DNA from: Larkinella sp049445795
GTDB lineage: Bacteria; Bacteroidota; Bacteroidia; Cytophagales; Spirosomataceae
Direction of reading: 5' to 3'
Assembly: GCF_049445795.1 (NCBI RefSeq)
Contig: NZ_JBMSDT010000023.1
Span: forward strand, 5,150 to 69,149
Length of the DNA: 64,000 nucleotides
Numbering within the stretch: position 1 is the stretch's first letter; each line of letters opens with the position of its first letter. The notes under the pieces were generated by a model. It had not been told where the DNA came from. It made no database searches and worked only from the letters and a program-made list of their open reading frames with translations. This document shows positions 51,187 to 58,699 of the stretch, piece after piece. Position numbers and translations under genes: made by a program.

Positions 51187-52529
51187 GCCTTTTGCGGGTT
51201 GGCTAACTGCGTCTGCGGTTGGTTCAGCAACGTCAGAATCACCTGAAACCAGCCATCGGCTTCCCCCACGAGCGGAGTGGGCTGGTTCAACAGCCGGTAT
51301 TTGTGCTCGATATTCGACAGGCCGACTCCGTTCGATTCGATGCGCAGGTTTTTCCGTTGCAGGTTGTTCTCGACAATCAGCAAGTCCGGATTGGTAGTCC
51401 GGATGTGAATGGAAAGCGGCTGTTCGGGCATCACGATGTTGTGTTTGACGGCATTCTCAACCAGTAATTGCAGCGTCAACGGTGGCAGCAGGTACTCGTG
51501 ATACGGTGGGTCAATCGAAAGCTTCAACTGAATGCTCGACCCAAACCGGGTTTGCAACAGGTGAAAATACGACCGAATAAACCGCAGTTCGTCGCTGAGC
51601 GTCACCAGCTCGTTTTCGTTACTCCGCAACAGATACCGGTAGACGTTCGACAACTCATCGACGAACTCGCTGGCCTGCCGGGGACTTTCGTCGATCAGCG
51701 AAGAAAGCGTGTTCAGGCCGTTGAACAGAAAATGCGGGTTGACCTGGCTTTGCAGCGCCCGCATCTGCACCTCAGTCTTTTCCTGCTGCATCCGCTGTAA
51801 GGCCAGATCGGCTTCGAGGTGTTCGCGGTGCCGCTGCTCCCGCTCCCGTTCCAGGTCTTTTTCCACAACCGCCTTCCGAACCGCTTCGCGACGATGCCGG
51901 TACGAGATGCCCAGGGAAAAGAAAATCAGGTCGATTACGACACCGGCCTGCAAGTACAAATCGGGATGTTTCCAGAATGGCAGCGACAGACTCAGATCCG
52001 GAGAATGCAGCAACAGAGCCGCGGTGATGGAATGATTGATGAGCAACGATGCCGTACCGGCCACGAAAAAACGGGCCACCACATCCTTCGAGCGGAAAAA
52101 CGAGTAAACGATGTAACCGCCTACTGCCAGCATGGCAAACCGGATGGGTTGCAGCAGAATGTGGTGTAAGGGCGTCTGCCAGAAATCCGTAAAAAGGTAG
52201 ATATACGTTTTGACGATACAATAAAACGCCTGCATCCACTGAACAATGACCACCCACCGCAAAAACCGGGGCCGTTCGCGCAGGTTCAGGAACAGTTTCG
52301 CCAGTTCGAGGTACAGAATGTAGCCAACGTAGGACGACAGCTTGTAAAAGTTACCCAGGTTGGTCGGTAACTGAAAATGGTTGATGACGAAGTAAAAGGC
52401 CCAAACGAGGGTATAAATGGTGTAAAGGCCATAAATCCGCTCCCGATACATGAACCACTGGATGGAGTTGGCCAGGAACATCGCCAGTACCATCCCCCAG
52501 AAAAGAGGAGACAAGGCTTCGTAGGTCAT
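51183..52529 (-). CDS. LytS-type sensor histidine kinase
   Basis: Membrane histidine kinase of 448 residues. Seven or so hydrophobic helices fill residues 5-215 (7TMR-DISM-like). A coiled coil follows (VVEKDLEREREQRHREHLEADL), then the His_kinase domain with the phosphoacceptor in QVNPHFLFNGLNTL and the HATPase part LQLLVENAVKHNI. This class usually pairs with a LytTR response regulator, but the adjacent downstream gene is a Crp/Fnr regulator instead, overlapping by 4 nt. The G boxes are rather degenerate at the C-terminus (NGVGLSNIEHKYRLL). Confidence 0.92.
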   Translation of the reverse strand: MTYEALSPLFWGMVLAMFLANSIQWFMYRERIYGLYTIYTLVWAFYFVINHFQLPTNLGNFYKLSSYVGYILYLELAKLFLNLRERPRFLRWVVIVQWMQAFYCIVKTYIYLFTDFWQTPLHHILLQPIRFAMLAVGGYIVYSFFRSKDVVARFFVAGTASLLINHSITAALLLHSPDLSLSLPFWKHPDLYLQAGVVIDLIFFSLGISYRHRREAVRKAVVEKDLEREREQRHREHLEADLALQRMQQEKTEVQMRALQSQVNPHFLFNGLNTLSSLIDESPRQASEFVDELSNVYRYLLRSNENELVTLSDELRFIRSYFHLLQTRFGSSIQLKLSIDPPYHEYLLPPLTLQLLVENAVKHNIVMPEQPLSIHIRTTNPDLLIVENNLQRKNLRIESNGVGLSNIEHKYRLLNQPTPLVGEADGWFQVILTLLNQPQTQLANPQKA

Positions 52530-52741
52530 GTCAGGGGTAAGGGTGCCATTAACACATCTTCAGCGGAGGATGGAAGTAAAGGTACGAAAAAGCATCCAAA
52601 CCTGTTTGCTCCGTGCCGACCCTCCTCCGACCGAACCAATTTAGACCCGAATTCCTTATTGGTGTAACAACATTTTTCTTTCGGTCAATACCGGCCTCCC
52701 CCGGGCGGCCCGGATTCCGAAAATTAGACACGTAGCTCAGT

Positions 52742-53449
52742 ATGAAAGTAGAAATCTGGTCGGACGTGATGTGTCCGTTCTGTTACATTGGAAAACGGAA
52801 ATTTGAAGCCGCGCTGGCTCAGTTCCCGCAAAAGGATTCGATTGAAATTGTCTGGAAAAGCTTCCAACTTAACCCCAGTCAGGTGACTGATCCGGACAAA
52901 AGCGTGACGGAGTACCTGGCCGAAGTAAAAGGCTGGACGCTGGGTTACGCCCGGCAAATGAACGATTATGTAACCAACATGGCGAAGGAAGTTGGCCTGG
53001 ACTATGATTTTGACAAAGCCGTCGTCGCTAACTCGTTCGACGCCCACCGGCTGGTACAACTCGCCAAAAAATACGACCAGGGCGATGCCCTGGAAGAACG
53101 GTTATTCAAAGCTTACTTCACCGAAGGATTGAACACGGCCGATCACGAAACCCTGCTGCAACTTGGAACGGACATTGGTCTTCCGGCAGAGGAAGTTCGT
53201 CAGGTGCTGACCAGCAGTGCCTATACGACCGAAGTGAAACGTGACATTCAGGAAGCCCGGCAAATCGGCGTGACCGGCGTCCCGTTTTTCGTCTTCAACC
53301 AGAAATACGCCGTCTCCGGTGCTCAGGCCCCCGAAACGTTCCTCGGCGCTTTGCATAAATCGTTTGGCGAATGGCAGGCAGCGAATCCGGCCGGAGAACC
53401 GGTTACGATTGACGGACCGGTTTGTACACCGGACGGTGATTGTGCGTAA
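52742..53449 (+). CDS. FrnE-type DsbA-family oxidoreductase
   Basis: Thioredoxin-fold disulfide oxidoreductase of 235 residues, FrnE branch. The active-site CPFC lies at residues 11-14 in WSDVMCPFCYIGKRKFE, and the cis-Pro loop is TGVPFFVFNQKYAVSGAQ. No signal peptide is present, so it acts in the cytoplasm, where homologues serve in redox stress. The C-terminal CTPDGDC pair is a feature seen in some FrnE proteins. The gene stands alone between a divergent kinase and a membrane-protein gene that begins 11 nt downstream. Confidence 0.93.
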   Translation: MKVEIWSDVMCPFCYIGKRKFEAALAQFPQKDSIEIVWKSFQLNPSQVTDPDKSVTEYLAEVKGWTLGYARQMNDYVTNMAKEVGLDYDFDKAVVANSFDAHRLVQLAKKYDQGDALEERLFKAYFTEGLNTADHETLLQLGTDIGLPAEEVRQVLTSSAYTTEVKRDIQEARQIGVTGVPFFVFNQKYAVSGAQAPETFLGALHKSFGEWQAANPAGEPVTIDGPVCTPDGDCA

Positions 53450-53460
53450 TTTTGCAAAAA

Positions 53461-53856
53461 ATGCCCGCCATGACTGATTCATCGAAATCCTCTGCACCTG
53501 GTAACTCCTACGCTCCAGCTCCGTTTTTGGACCGTCGGCTAGCCCTCAATGCGGTTATCATTCTGGCTAACAGCGCCATGTTGCTGTGGGTTATCAAATG
53601 GACAGATGTGGTTCACTGGCCGTATCTGTTGGCGGCCATTTCGGCAGTCATCATCGGTTTTCTGGAGCCCCGGAAAGGCTGGCTGCTGGCGGTTTTGCAG
53701 GCCGTCAGCCTTTGGATGGGATACACCTTTTTTACGGCTACACCCGACTCCGGCGCCGACCGCGAACTGGAGCTGTTTTGCCTCTATGGCTCCATGATCC
53801 TAACGTTTCTGGGCAGTTTTGTTGGCGGTATTCTGAAACGAGCCGCCAGCCGGTGA
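53461..53856 (+). CDS. Small four-helix membrane protein
   Basis: Membrane protein of 131 residues with four hydrophobic segments (about 32-50, 53-71, 78-97 and 106-127) after a Ser/Pro/Ala-rich polar N-terminus. I do not recognise the family. Starts at 53461 and 53470 are both ATG. It follows the FrnE-type gene closely and may share its transcript, and it ends 10 nt before the 38-bp inverted repeat. Confidence 0.75.
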   Translation: MPAMTDSSKSSAPGNSYAPAPFLDRRLALNAVIILANSAMLLWVIKWTDVVHWPYLLAAISAVIIGFLEPRKGWLLAVLQAVSLWMGYTFFTATPDSGADRELELFCLYGSMILTFLGSFVGGILKRAASR

Positions 53857-53866
53857 CGGTTTTCAT

Positions 53867-53952
53867 TTCGTTATTCGGTGTTCGATATTCAATGTTCGAT
53901 ATTAATTAATCTGATAATATCGAACATTGAATATCGAACACCGAATAACGAA
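53867..53952. repeat. Perfect 38-bp gene-end inverted repeat E
   Basis: Arms 53867-53904 and 53915-53952 are perfectly complementary over 38 nt around a 10-nt loop. The arm repeats TTCGATATT with a CAATG spacer. It fills the space between convergent genes, ending 14 nt before the stop codon of the GH43 gene. It likely forms a terminating hairpin on both strands. Confidence 0.92.
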
Positions 53953-53966
53953 GTTGGTCGGGGCGG

Positions 53967-54950
53967 CTAACGTAGCGGCTGCGCCTTGACGCCCTCGAAG
54001 GTAATCTGTACCGGTTTGATCAACCCGTTCTCGTCGAACTCCATGCGGTCGATGCAAGTTTCGCGGTGGTTGCCGTCGGTTTCGGTCAATGGACGGCGGT
54101 GGTAGACGATGTACCACTGGTCTTTCCCCGGTGCCTGAATGACAGAGTGGTGCCCCGCGCCGGTGGCTACCTTCGGGTCCTGCTTCAGGATTTTATCGAC
54201 CCGCTCGAACGGCCCAAACGGCGAGTCCGACACGGCGTAGGCTACGGAATAGTTCGGCCCCGTCCAGCCACCTTCCGACCACATGAAGTAGTATTTGCCG
54301 TTGCGCATGAACATAAACGGTCCTTCCACGTAGCCCTTGGGCGTGATTTCCTTGAAGGTTGTTCCGTCCGGGAACGGGACAAAACCGGTGAAATCGTCGT
54401 TTAGTTTGGCGATGTTGCAATGCCGCCAGCCGCCGTAAATCATGTAATACTGCCCATCTTTGTCTTTAAACACAAACTGGTCAATGGGTTGAGCGCCGTT
54501 GATAAACCGGTCGATCAGCGGTTTTCCCAGGTGATCCTTAAACGGTCCCGACGGTTTGTCGGCCACGGCCACCCCAATTCCGCCGACTTCCTGGTCGTTC
54601 TGTATGTCGTTGGCTCCGAAGAATAGGAAATATTTCCCGGCTTTTTCCACAATAGCCGGTGCCCACATCGCCCGCTTGGCCCATTTTATGGCCGTCGTGT
54701 CGATAATCCGGGGGTGTTTGGTCCAGTTTACCAGGTCGGGCGACGAAAAGGCGTCCATAAACACCTGCTGGTTATACGGGGCCGAATAGGTCGGATAAAT
54801 CCAGTAATTCTTACCGAAAATGATGCCTTCCGGATCGGCATACCAGCCCGGAAAAACCGGATTGCCGGACAAGGATTTATTCTTTTTTTGCTGGGCCAAT
54901 GCCGCAAAGGATGCGCTGAACAACAGCGCCAAAAGCATCAATCGTTTCAT
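53967..54950 (-). CDS. Glycoside hydrolase family 43 enzyme
   Basis: Exported five-bladed propeller glycosidase of 327 residues with a signal peptide (1-20, ending ALAQ). The GH43 catalytic triad is visible: general base D39 in GWYADPEG, pKa modulator D157 in GAQPIDQFVF and general acid E209 in YVEGPFMF. Expected substrates are arabinose- or xylose-containing side chains of plant polysaccharides. The second propeller gene ends 13 nt upstream, so the two form an operon. Confidence 0.93.
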   Translation of the reverse strand: MKRLMLLALLFSASFAALAQQKKNKSLSGNPVFPGWYADPEGIIFGKNYWIYPTYSAPYNQQVFMDAFSSPDLVNWTKHPRIIDTTAIKWAKRAMWAPAIVEKAGKYFLFFGANDIQNDQEVGGIGVAVADKPSGPFKDHLGKPLIDRFINGAQPIDQFVFKDKDGQYYMIYGGWRHCNIAKLNDDFTGFVPFPDGTTFKEITPKGYVEGPFMFMRNGKYYFMWSEGGWTGPNYSVAYAVSDSPFGPFERVDKILKQDPKVATGAGHHSVIQAPGKDQWYIVYHRRPLTETDGNHRETCIDRMEFDENGLIKPVQITFEGVKAQPLR

Positions 54951-54963
54951 GTAAAGGAGTGAA

Positions 54964-55905
54964 CTAGTTTTGTTGGTTGGAAGATTTGACCGGCAAAAAA
55001 ACCCGGACCTCGGGATGCATGGTGTACAGCCGGTAGGCTTTCCCGTCCGGCACCAGAATACCGCTGGAGGTATTCTGGCCCATGATTGGATTTTGATTGT
55101 ATTTTGTCCAGTGAATCAAGTCGTTGGAAACGGCTACGTTCGTTGACCATTCCCGCCAATCTTTAAATGCCGACGCGTGGTAATACAGGTAATACTTATC
55201 CTTGTGCCGGATGATCTGGTTGGCCGCGACCGCAAACTGGTCGTACGCTTCCGGTCCGCATTGCAGAACCGGCTCGTCCTGCACATTTTTCCAGACTTTC
55301 AGGTCTTTCGAAGTAGCCAGCCAGACGGCCGCATCGTTGCGTTCGTAAAACAGATACCAGACATCGTTTTCTTTCCAGACCGCAGGCGTCCCATACGGTC
55401 CTTTGCTGAGCGGTTTTCCGTCAACAGTCCGAATGTCGAGCGGTCCCCGCTCCTGCCAGTGAATGCGGTCGGTCGAGGTCATCAAATGGGCAATGTCGTC
55501 TTTCCCTTCAGCAAAAAGATAATAGGTGTTGCCCTCTTTTAAAACCGCCATGTCTTCCACCCAGTTGGCAGTGTGAATGGGATTATTTCCGTAGCGTTTC
55601 CAGCTCAACCCATCCGTTGAAGTGGCGTAACCGAGGTATTTGGTTTTGTCTTCTCCGTTCCTGTAGCCGGTATACCACAGAAACCAGTTATTACCTTCCC
55701 GCAGGATGTAGCCCCGCTCCCGGATTTTCTGGTCCCAGGTTGCCATGCCGGTTCCGGTAAAAACCGGGTTATTCGGATGCGGCTGAAAATGAACGAGTTC
55801 GTCTGGAAAATCCGGATCGACCGGTTTTCCGGTTAGCGGTGGTTCAAAAGCCATCCAGCCCGCGCAGAACAGGGGCAGAAGGAAAATGAGGTATTTTTTT
55901 GTCAT
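54964..55905 (-). CDS. GH43/GH117/GH130-like propeller glycosidase
   Basis: Exported five-bladed beta-propeller protein of 313 residues with an N-terminal hydrophobic signal (about 3-19). Blade motifs such as NWFLWYTGYRN, KYLGYATSTDGLSWKRYG, DVWYLFYERND and NVAVSNDLIHWTKY mark the GH32/43/68/130 superfamily. The classical GH43 triad is less clear than in its neighbour, so the activity is open. It is the upstream member of a two-gene set with the GH43 gene at 53967-54950. Confidence 0.82.
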   Translation of the reverse strand: MTKKYLIFLLPLFCAGWMAFEPPLTGKPVDPDFPDELVHFQPHPNNPVFTGTGMATWDQKIRERGYILREGNNWFLWYTGYRNGEDKTKYLGYATSTDGLSWKRYGNNPIHTANWVEDMAVLKEGNTYYLFAEGKDDIAHLMTSTDRIHWQERGPLDIRTVDGKPLSKGPYGTPAVWKENDVWYLFYERNDAAVWLATSKDLKVWKNVQDEPVLQCGPEAYDQFAVAANQIIRHKDKYYLYYHASAFKDWREWSTNVAVSNDLIHWTKYNQNPIMGQNTSSGILVPDGKAYRLYTMHPEVRVFLPVKSSNQQN

Positions 55906-55921
55906 ACAGGGTTTAGGATAA

Positions 55922-56146
55922 TTAGGTATTCCGGATCATCCGGAGGTACAACTCCTCCACTTTCTGCCGCGCCCAGGGTGTTTTCCGCAGAAAGGTCAGG
56001 CTGGATTTGACGCTTGGATTTTCGTTGAAACAGCGAATCGTGATCCGCTGACCCAAGCGTTCCCAGCCGTAGTGATCGACCAATTCGTTCAGGATGGCTT
56101 CGAGTGTTTTTCCATGAAGCGGGTTGTTGGGCTGGGTTGGGGTCAT
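55922..56146 (-). CDS. VF530-family DNA-binding protein
   Basis: Small protein of 74 residues in the VF530/DUF2132 family, a compact helical fold proposed to bind DNA. The sequence NPLHGKTLEAILNELVDHYGWERLGQRI and the NPSVKSSLTFLRKTPWARQKVEELYL closing match the family. The ATG at 56146 fits the usual length; the longer frame to 56182 adds residues that are not conserved. It precedes the glycosidase pair by 16 nt. Confidence 0.9.
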   Translation of the reverse strand: MTPTQPNNPLHGKTLEAILNELVDHYGWERLGQRITIRCFNENPSVKSSLTFLRKTPWARQKVEELYLRMIRNT

Positions 56147-56288
56147 GGTTAAGCAAGCTGATCCGGCGTAAAGATAGCTCAAGTTGCGGAATCAGACTTT
56201 TATGAATAAACCTTAATTTTTATTACTCCTTTCGTTCTTTTTCTCACCAACTAACGCTACCTTTCTAAATAACCATACCCCTACTACA

Positions 56289-56402
56289 ATGGCCCAGCAA
56301 AAAGCCCCCACAAAAGGAAGCGGCAAAAAAGAGGCAGCGAAGACGCTGAAGGAGAAGCGGGCCGACAAACAGGCCAAGCGCGACAGTAAAAAAGACTATT
56401 GA
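56289..56402 (+). CDS. 37-residue Lys-rich protein
   Basis: Very short basic protein of 37 residues beginning MAQQKAPTKGSGKKEAAK and ending KDSKKDY-like, with about one third Lys or Arg. I recall similar 35-40-residue proteins in other Cytophagales, which supports it as a real gene. Its ATG at 56289 follows an AT-rich tract with a TACCTTTC motif about 30 nt upstream. The stop lies 2 nt before that of the convergent radical SAM gene. It could bind nucleic acid or ribosomes, as inferred from charge only. Confidence 0.6.
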   Translation: MAQQKAPTKGSGKKEAAKTLKEKRADKQAKRDSKKDY

Positions 56403-56404
56403 TT

Positions 56405-58603
56405 TTACACCACCAGCAGCCCGTTCTGTCGCAAACTTCGCCAGACCGCCGACTGTTGAAAGGCCCTGAAACTCCCCAACCCGGCGGCTTCAAAGTCCGC
56501 TTTTAGGCCGTCGAGGGAGTAGGGTTCGTGCTTTCCCACCAGCAGTTTCGGCAAAACCGCTTCCAGCCAGTCGGCCACCGGCAAGCTCGTTTCAACGGCC
56601 CACTCTTTCTTTCTCGAATAAAAAACCAACTCGGCCAGTTCGGTCACTTTCTTCCCTTTTTTCAGTTCCAAAACCGAAACCGTTGGCAGACTTCCCAACC
56701 AGATTGCGATGGCATTGGGCCTAAACTCGCTGTCTGGCAATACCTGAATACTTTTCGCGATGTAGTTCGGCGGAATGCTCGTTGCGGGCGTTTTGAAATC
56801 AAACCAGCTTTTGAGCGGAAACTCAAACCCGACGCCGTGCATGTAGTTGAAAAGCGACTTCCGTAAGCCTTCCGAAAACCGGCCGTGGTCGGTGCCCAGC
56901 GGGTCGTCGTGGTCCAGGTCGTTGTCGGCAAACAAACCGGTTTCCGGACCAATCCGCATCACGTCGAAACCGGACGGATGCATCCCGACCGGGCTGTGGG
57001 CGGTCATGGCAAACCGGTGCCAGAATCCCGACTGCACAATGCCGGTTTCAAACAATTGCCGCACCATTTCGAGCGAATCGATCGTTTCCTGGGCCGTCTG
57101 TGTCGGAAAACCGTACATCAGGTACGCGTGAACCATGATCCCGGACTGCGTAAACCCATCGGCTACACGGGCCACTTGCGCCACCGTCACACCCTTTTTC
57201 ATCCGGTCGAGCAGCCGGTCGGAGGCCACCTCCAGCCCGCCCGACACCGCGATGCAGCCCGAAGCCTTCAGCAACTGGCAGAGGTCGGGCGTAAAGTTCT
57301 TTTCGAACCGGATGTTGGTCCACCACACCACCGTCAGCTTCCGGCGGATGATTTCGAGAGCCAGGTCCCGCATGAGTGCGGGCGGGGCGGCTTCGTCTAC
57401 AAAATGAAAACCGTTCTGACCCGTTTGTTCGATGATTTCCTCAATGCGGTCGCAGAGCAGGCCCGCCGTCAGCGGTTCGTACCGTTTGATATAGTCCAGG
57501 CTAATGTCGCAAAACGAGCACTTACCCCAATAGCAGCCATGCGCCAACGTTAGCTTGTTCCAGCGCCCGTCGCTCCATAGCCGGTGCATCGGATTGACCA
57601 GTTCAATAACCGATAAATAGTCGTTCAGACGCAGGTCGCTGTAGTCGGGTGTGCCGGTTTCGCGCTGGGGCACATCCCGCTCCCGGTTCTGGTTGTGATA
57701 CGTCACCACTCCACCCATTCGAGCATAAACCCGCTTTAGGCCATCGCGTTCCCGCTTTCCCGACAAATAATCAAGCAACGACAGCAAAGGCGCTTCGCCA
57801 TCGTCGAGGCAAATGTAATCGACGTAATCGAACACGCGGGGTTCTTTCAGCGAGCGCAGTTCGGTATTGGCGTAGCCCCCACCCATGATTATGGCGATAT
57901 CCGGATGGTGTTTTTTCAGGTGCTGACCGATTTCCAACGCCCCGTACAAATTGCCCGGAAACGGAACCGTCAGGCAAACTACCGTCGGTTTCCACTGACT
58001 AATTTTCTGTTCCAACAGGTCGGTCGTGATGCGCGAAATCCGGGTTTCGGGAGCCTGCAAAGCCGCGTTCAGATCGTCAAAATGCGTCGCCGACCGCCCA
58101 AGCCGCTCGGCGTAACGGCTGAATCCGAAGTGCGGATCGACGGCTTCGGTGATCAAATCGCCCAGGTCTTCGAGGTACAGCGTAGCCAGGTGCCGGGCCT
58201 TGTCGTGAATGCCCATCGTGCCGAAGGCCCACTCCAGATCGTCCAGTTCGGCAAACCGTCCGGCTTCGGGCAAATACGAGCGGTCGGCGATGGGGTGGGC
58301 CAGCGTCGGATTCTTATTCTGCAAAAACCGGATGACCGGATCGATGGTGTTGATGTACTCGTCGCGGAGCGAAAAAATGCGAAAGCTGTTGTCGGTCAAT
58401 TCGCAGTCGGAGTCCTCCAGGTCGGCAAACATTGCCTGCAACCCTTTCCGGGAAAACAGGTTAAGAATCACTTCAATGCCCAGATCGGCCTGGTACGACC
58501 GAAAGCCTTTCGTATTCAGAAACCCTTTCAGATACGCCGTGGCCGGATAGGGCGTGTTAAGTTGCGTAAAAGGCGGGGTGATAAAAAGAATCGTGGGTTC
58601 CAA
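56405..58603 (-). CDS. B12-binding-type radical SAM protein
   Basis: Radical SAM enzyme of about 732 residues. The N-terminal Rossmann-like part (TILFITPPFTQLNTPYPATAYLKGFL; IAIIMGGGYANTE) resembles cobalamin-binding domains of methylthio- and methyltransferases but lacks a clear DxHxxG. The cluster motif near residue 360 reads CYWGKCSFC, spacing C-x4-C-x2-C rather than the canonical C-x3-C-x2-C. FTQSGIMVHAYLMYGFPTQT lies in the TIM barrel. The frame extends to a TTG at 58669, but a TACCTTTG motif at 58627-58634 and the short gap to the divergent gene favour the TTG at 58603. Substrate unknown. Confidence 0.82.
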   Translation of the reverse strand: MEPTILFITPPFTQLNTPYPATAYLKGFLNTKGFRSYQADLGIEVILNLFSRKGLQAMFADLEDSDCELTDNSFRIFSLRDEYINTIDPVIRFLQNKNPTLAHPIADRSYLPEAGRFAELDDLEWAFGTMGIHDKARHLATLYLEDLGDLITEAVDPHFGFSRYAERLGRSATHFDDLNAALQAPETRISRITTDLLEQKISQWKPTVVCLTVPFPGNLYGALEIGQHLKKHHPDIAIIMGGGYANTELRSLKEPRVFDYVDYICLDDGEAPLLSLLDYLSGKRERDGLKRVYARMGGVVTYHNQNRERDVPQRETGTPDYSDLRLNDYLSVIELVNPMHRLWSDGRWNKLTLAHGCYWGKCSFCDISLDYIKRYEPLTAGLLCDRIEEIIEQTGQNGFHFVDEAAPPALMRDLALEIIRRKLTVVWWTNIRFEKNFTPDLCQLLKASGCIAVSGGLEVASDRLLDRMKKGVTVAQVARVADGFTQSGIMVHAYLMYGFPTQTAQETIDSLEMVRQLFETGIVQSGFWHRFAMTAHSPVGMHPSGFDVMRIGPETGLFADNDLDHDDPLGTDHGRFSEGLRKSLFNYMHGVGFEFPLKSWFDFKTPATSIPPNYIAKSIQVLPDSEFRPNAIAIWLGSLPTVSVLELKKGKKVTELAELVFYSRKKEWAVETSLPVADWLEAVLPKLLVGKHEPYSLDGLKADFEAAGLGSFRAFQQSAVWRSLRQNGLLVV

Positions 58604-58626
58604 GGCGCTCCGGGCTTCGTTCGCTA

Positions 58627-58634
58627 CAAAGGTA
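58627..58634 (-). promoter_or_regulatory. -7 element of the radical SAM gene
   Basis: TACCTTTG on the minus strand matches TAnnTTTG, 23 nt before the TTG codon at 58603. No -33 TTG is present. It also falls inside codons of the longer annotation, so it could be coincidental. Confidence 0.35.
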
Positions 58635-58699
58635 CTTCTTGTTGGGCAGAATAGCTCTTTTGCCAACAACCTCCTATTTTAGCGAAACAGAATACAGCC

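Noticed and set aside
53586..53909. Plus-strand frame reaching into the 38-bp inverted repeat
   Set aside because: It is an alternate frame of the small membrane protein and ends inside the hairpin.
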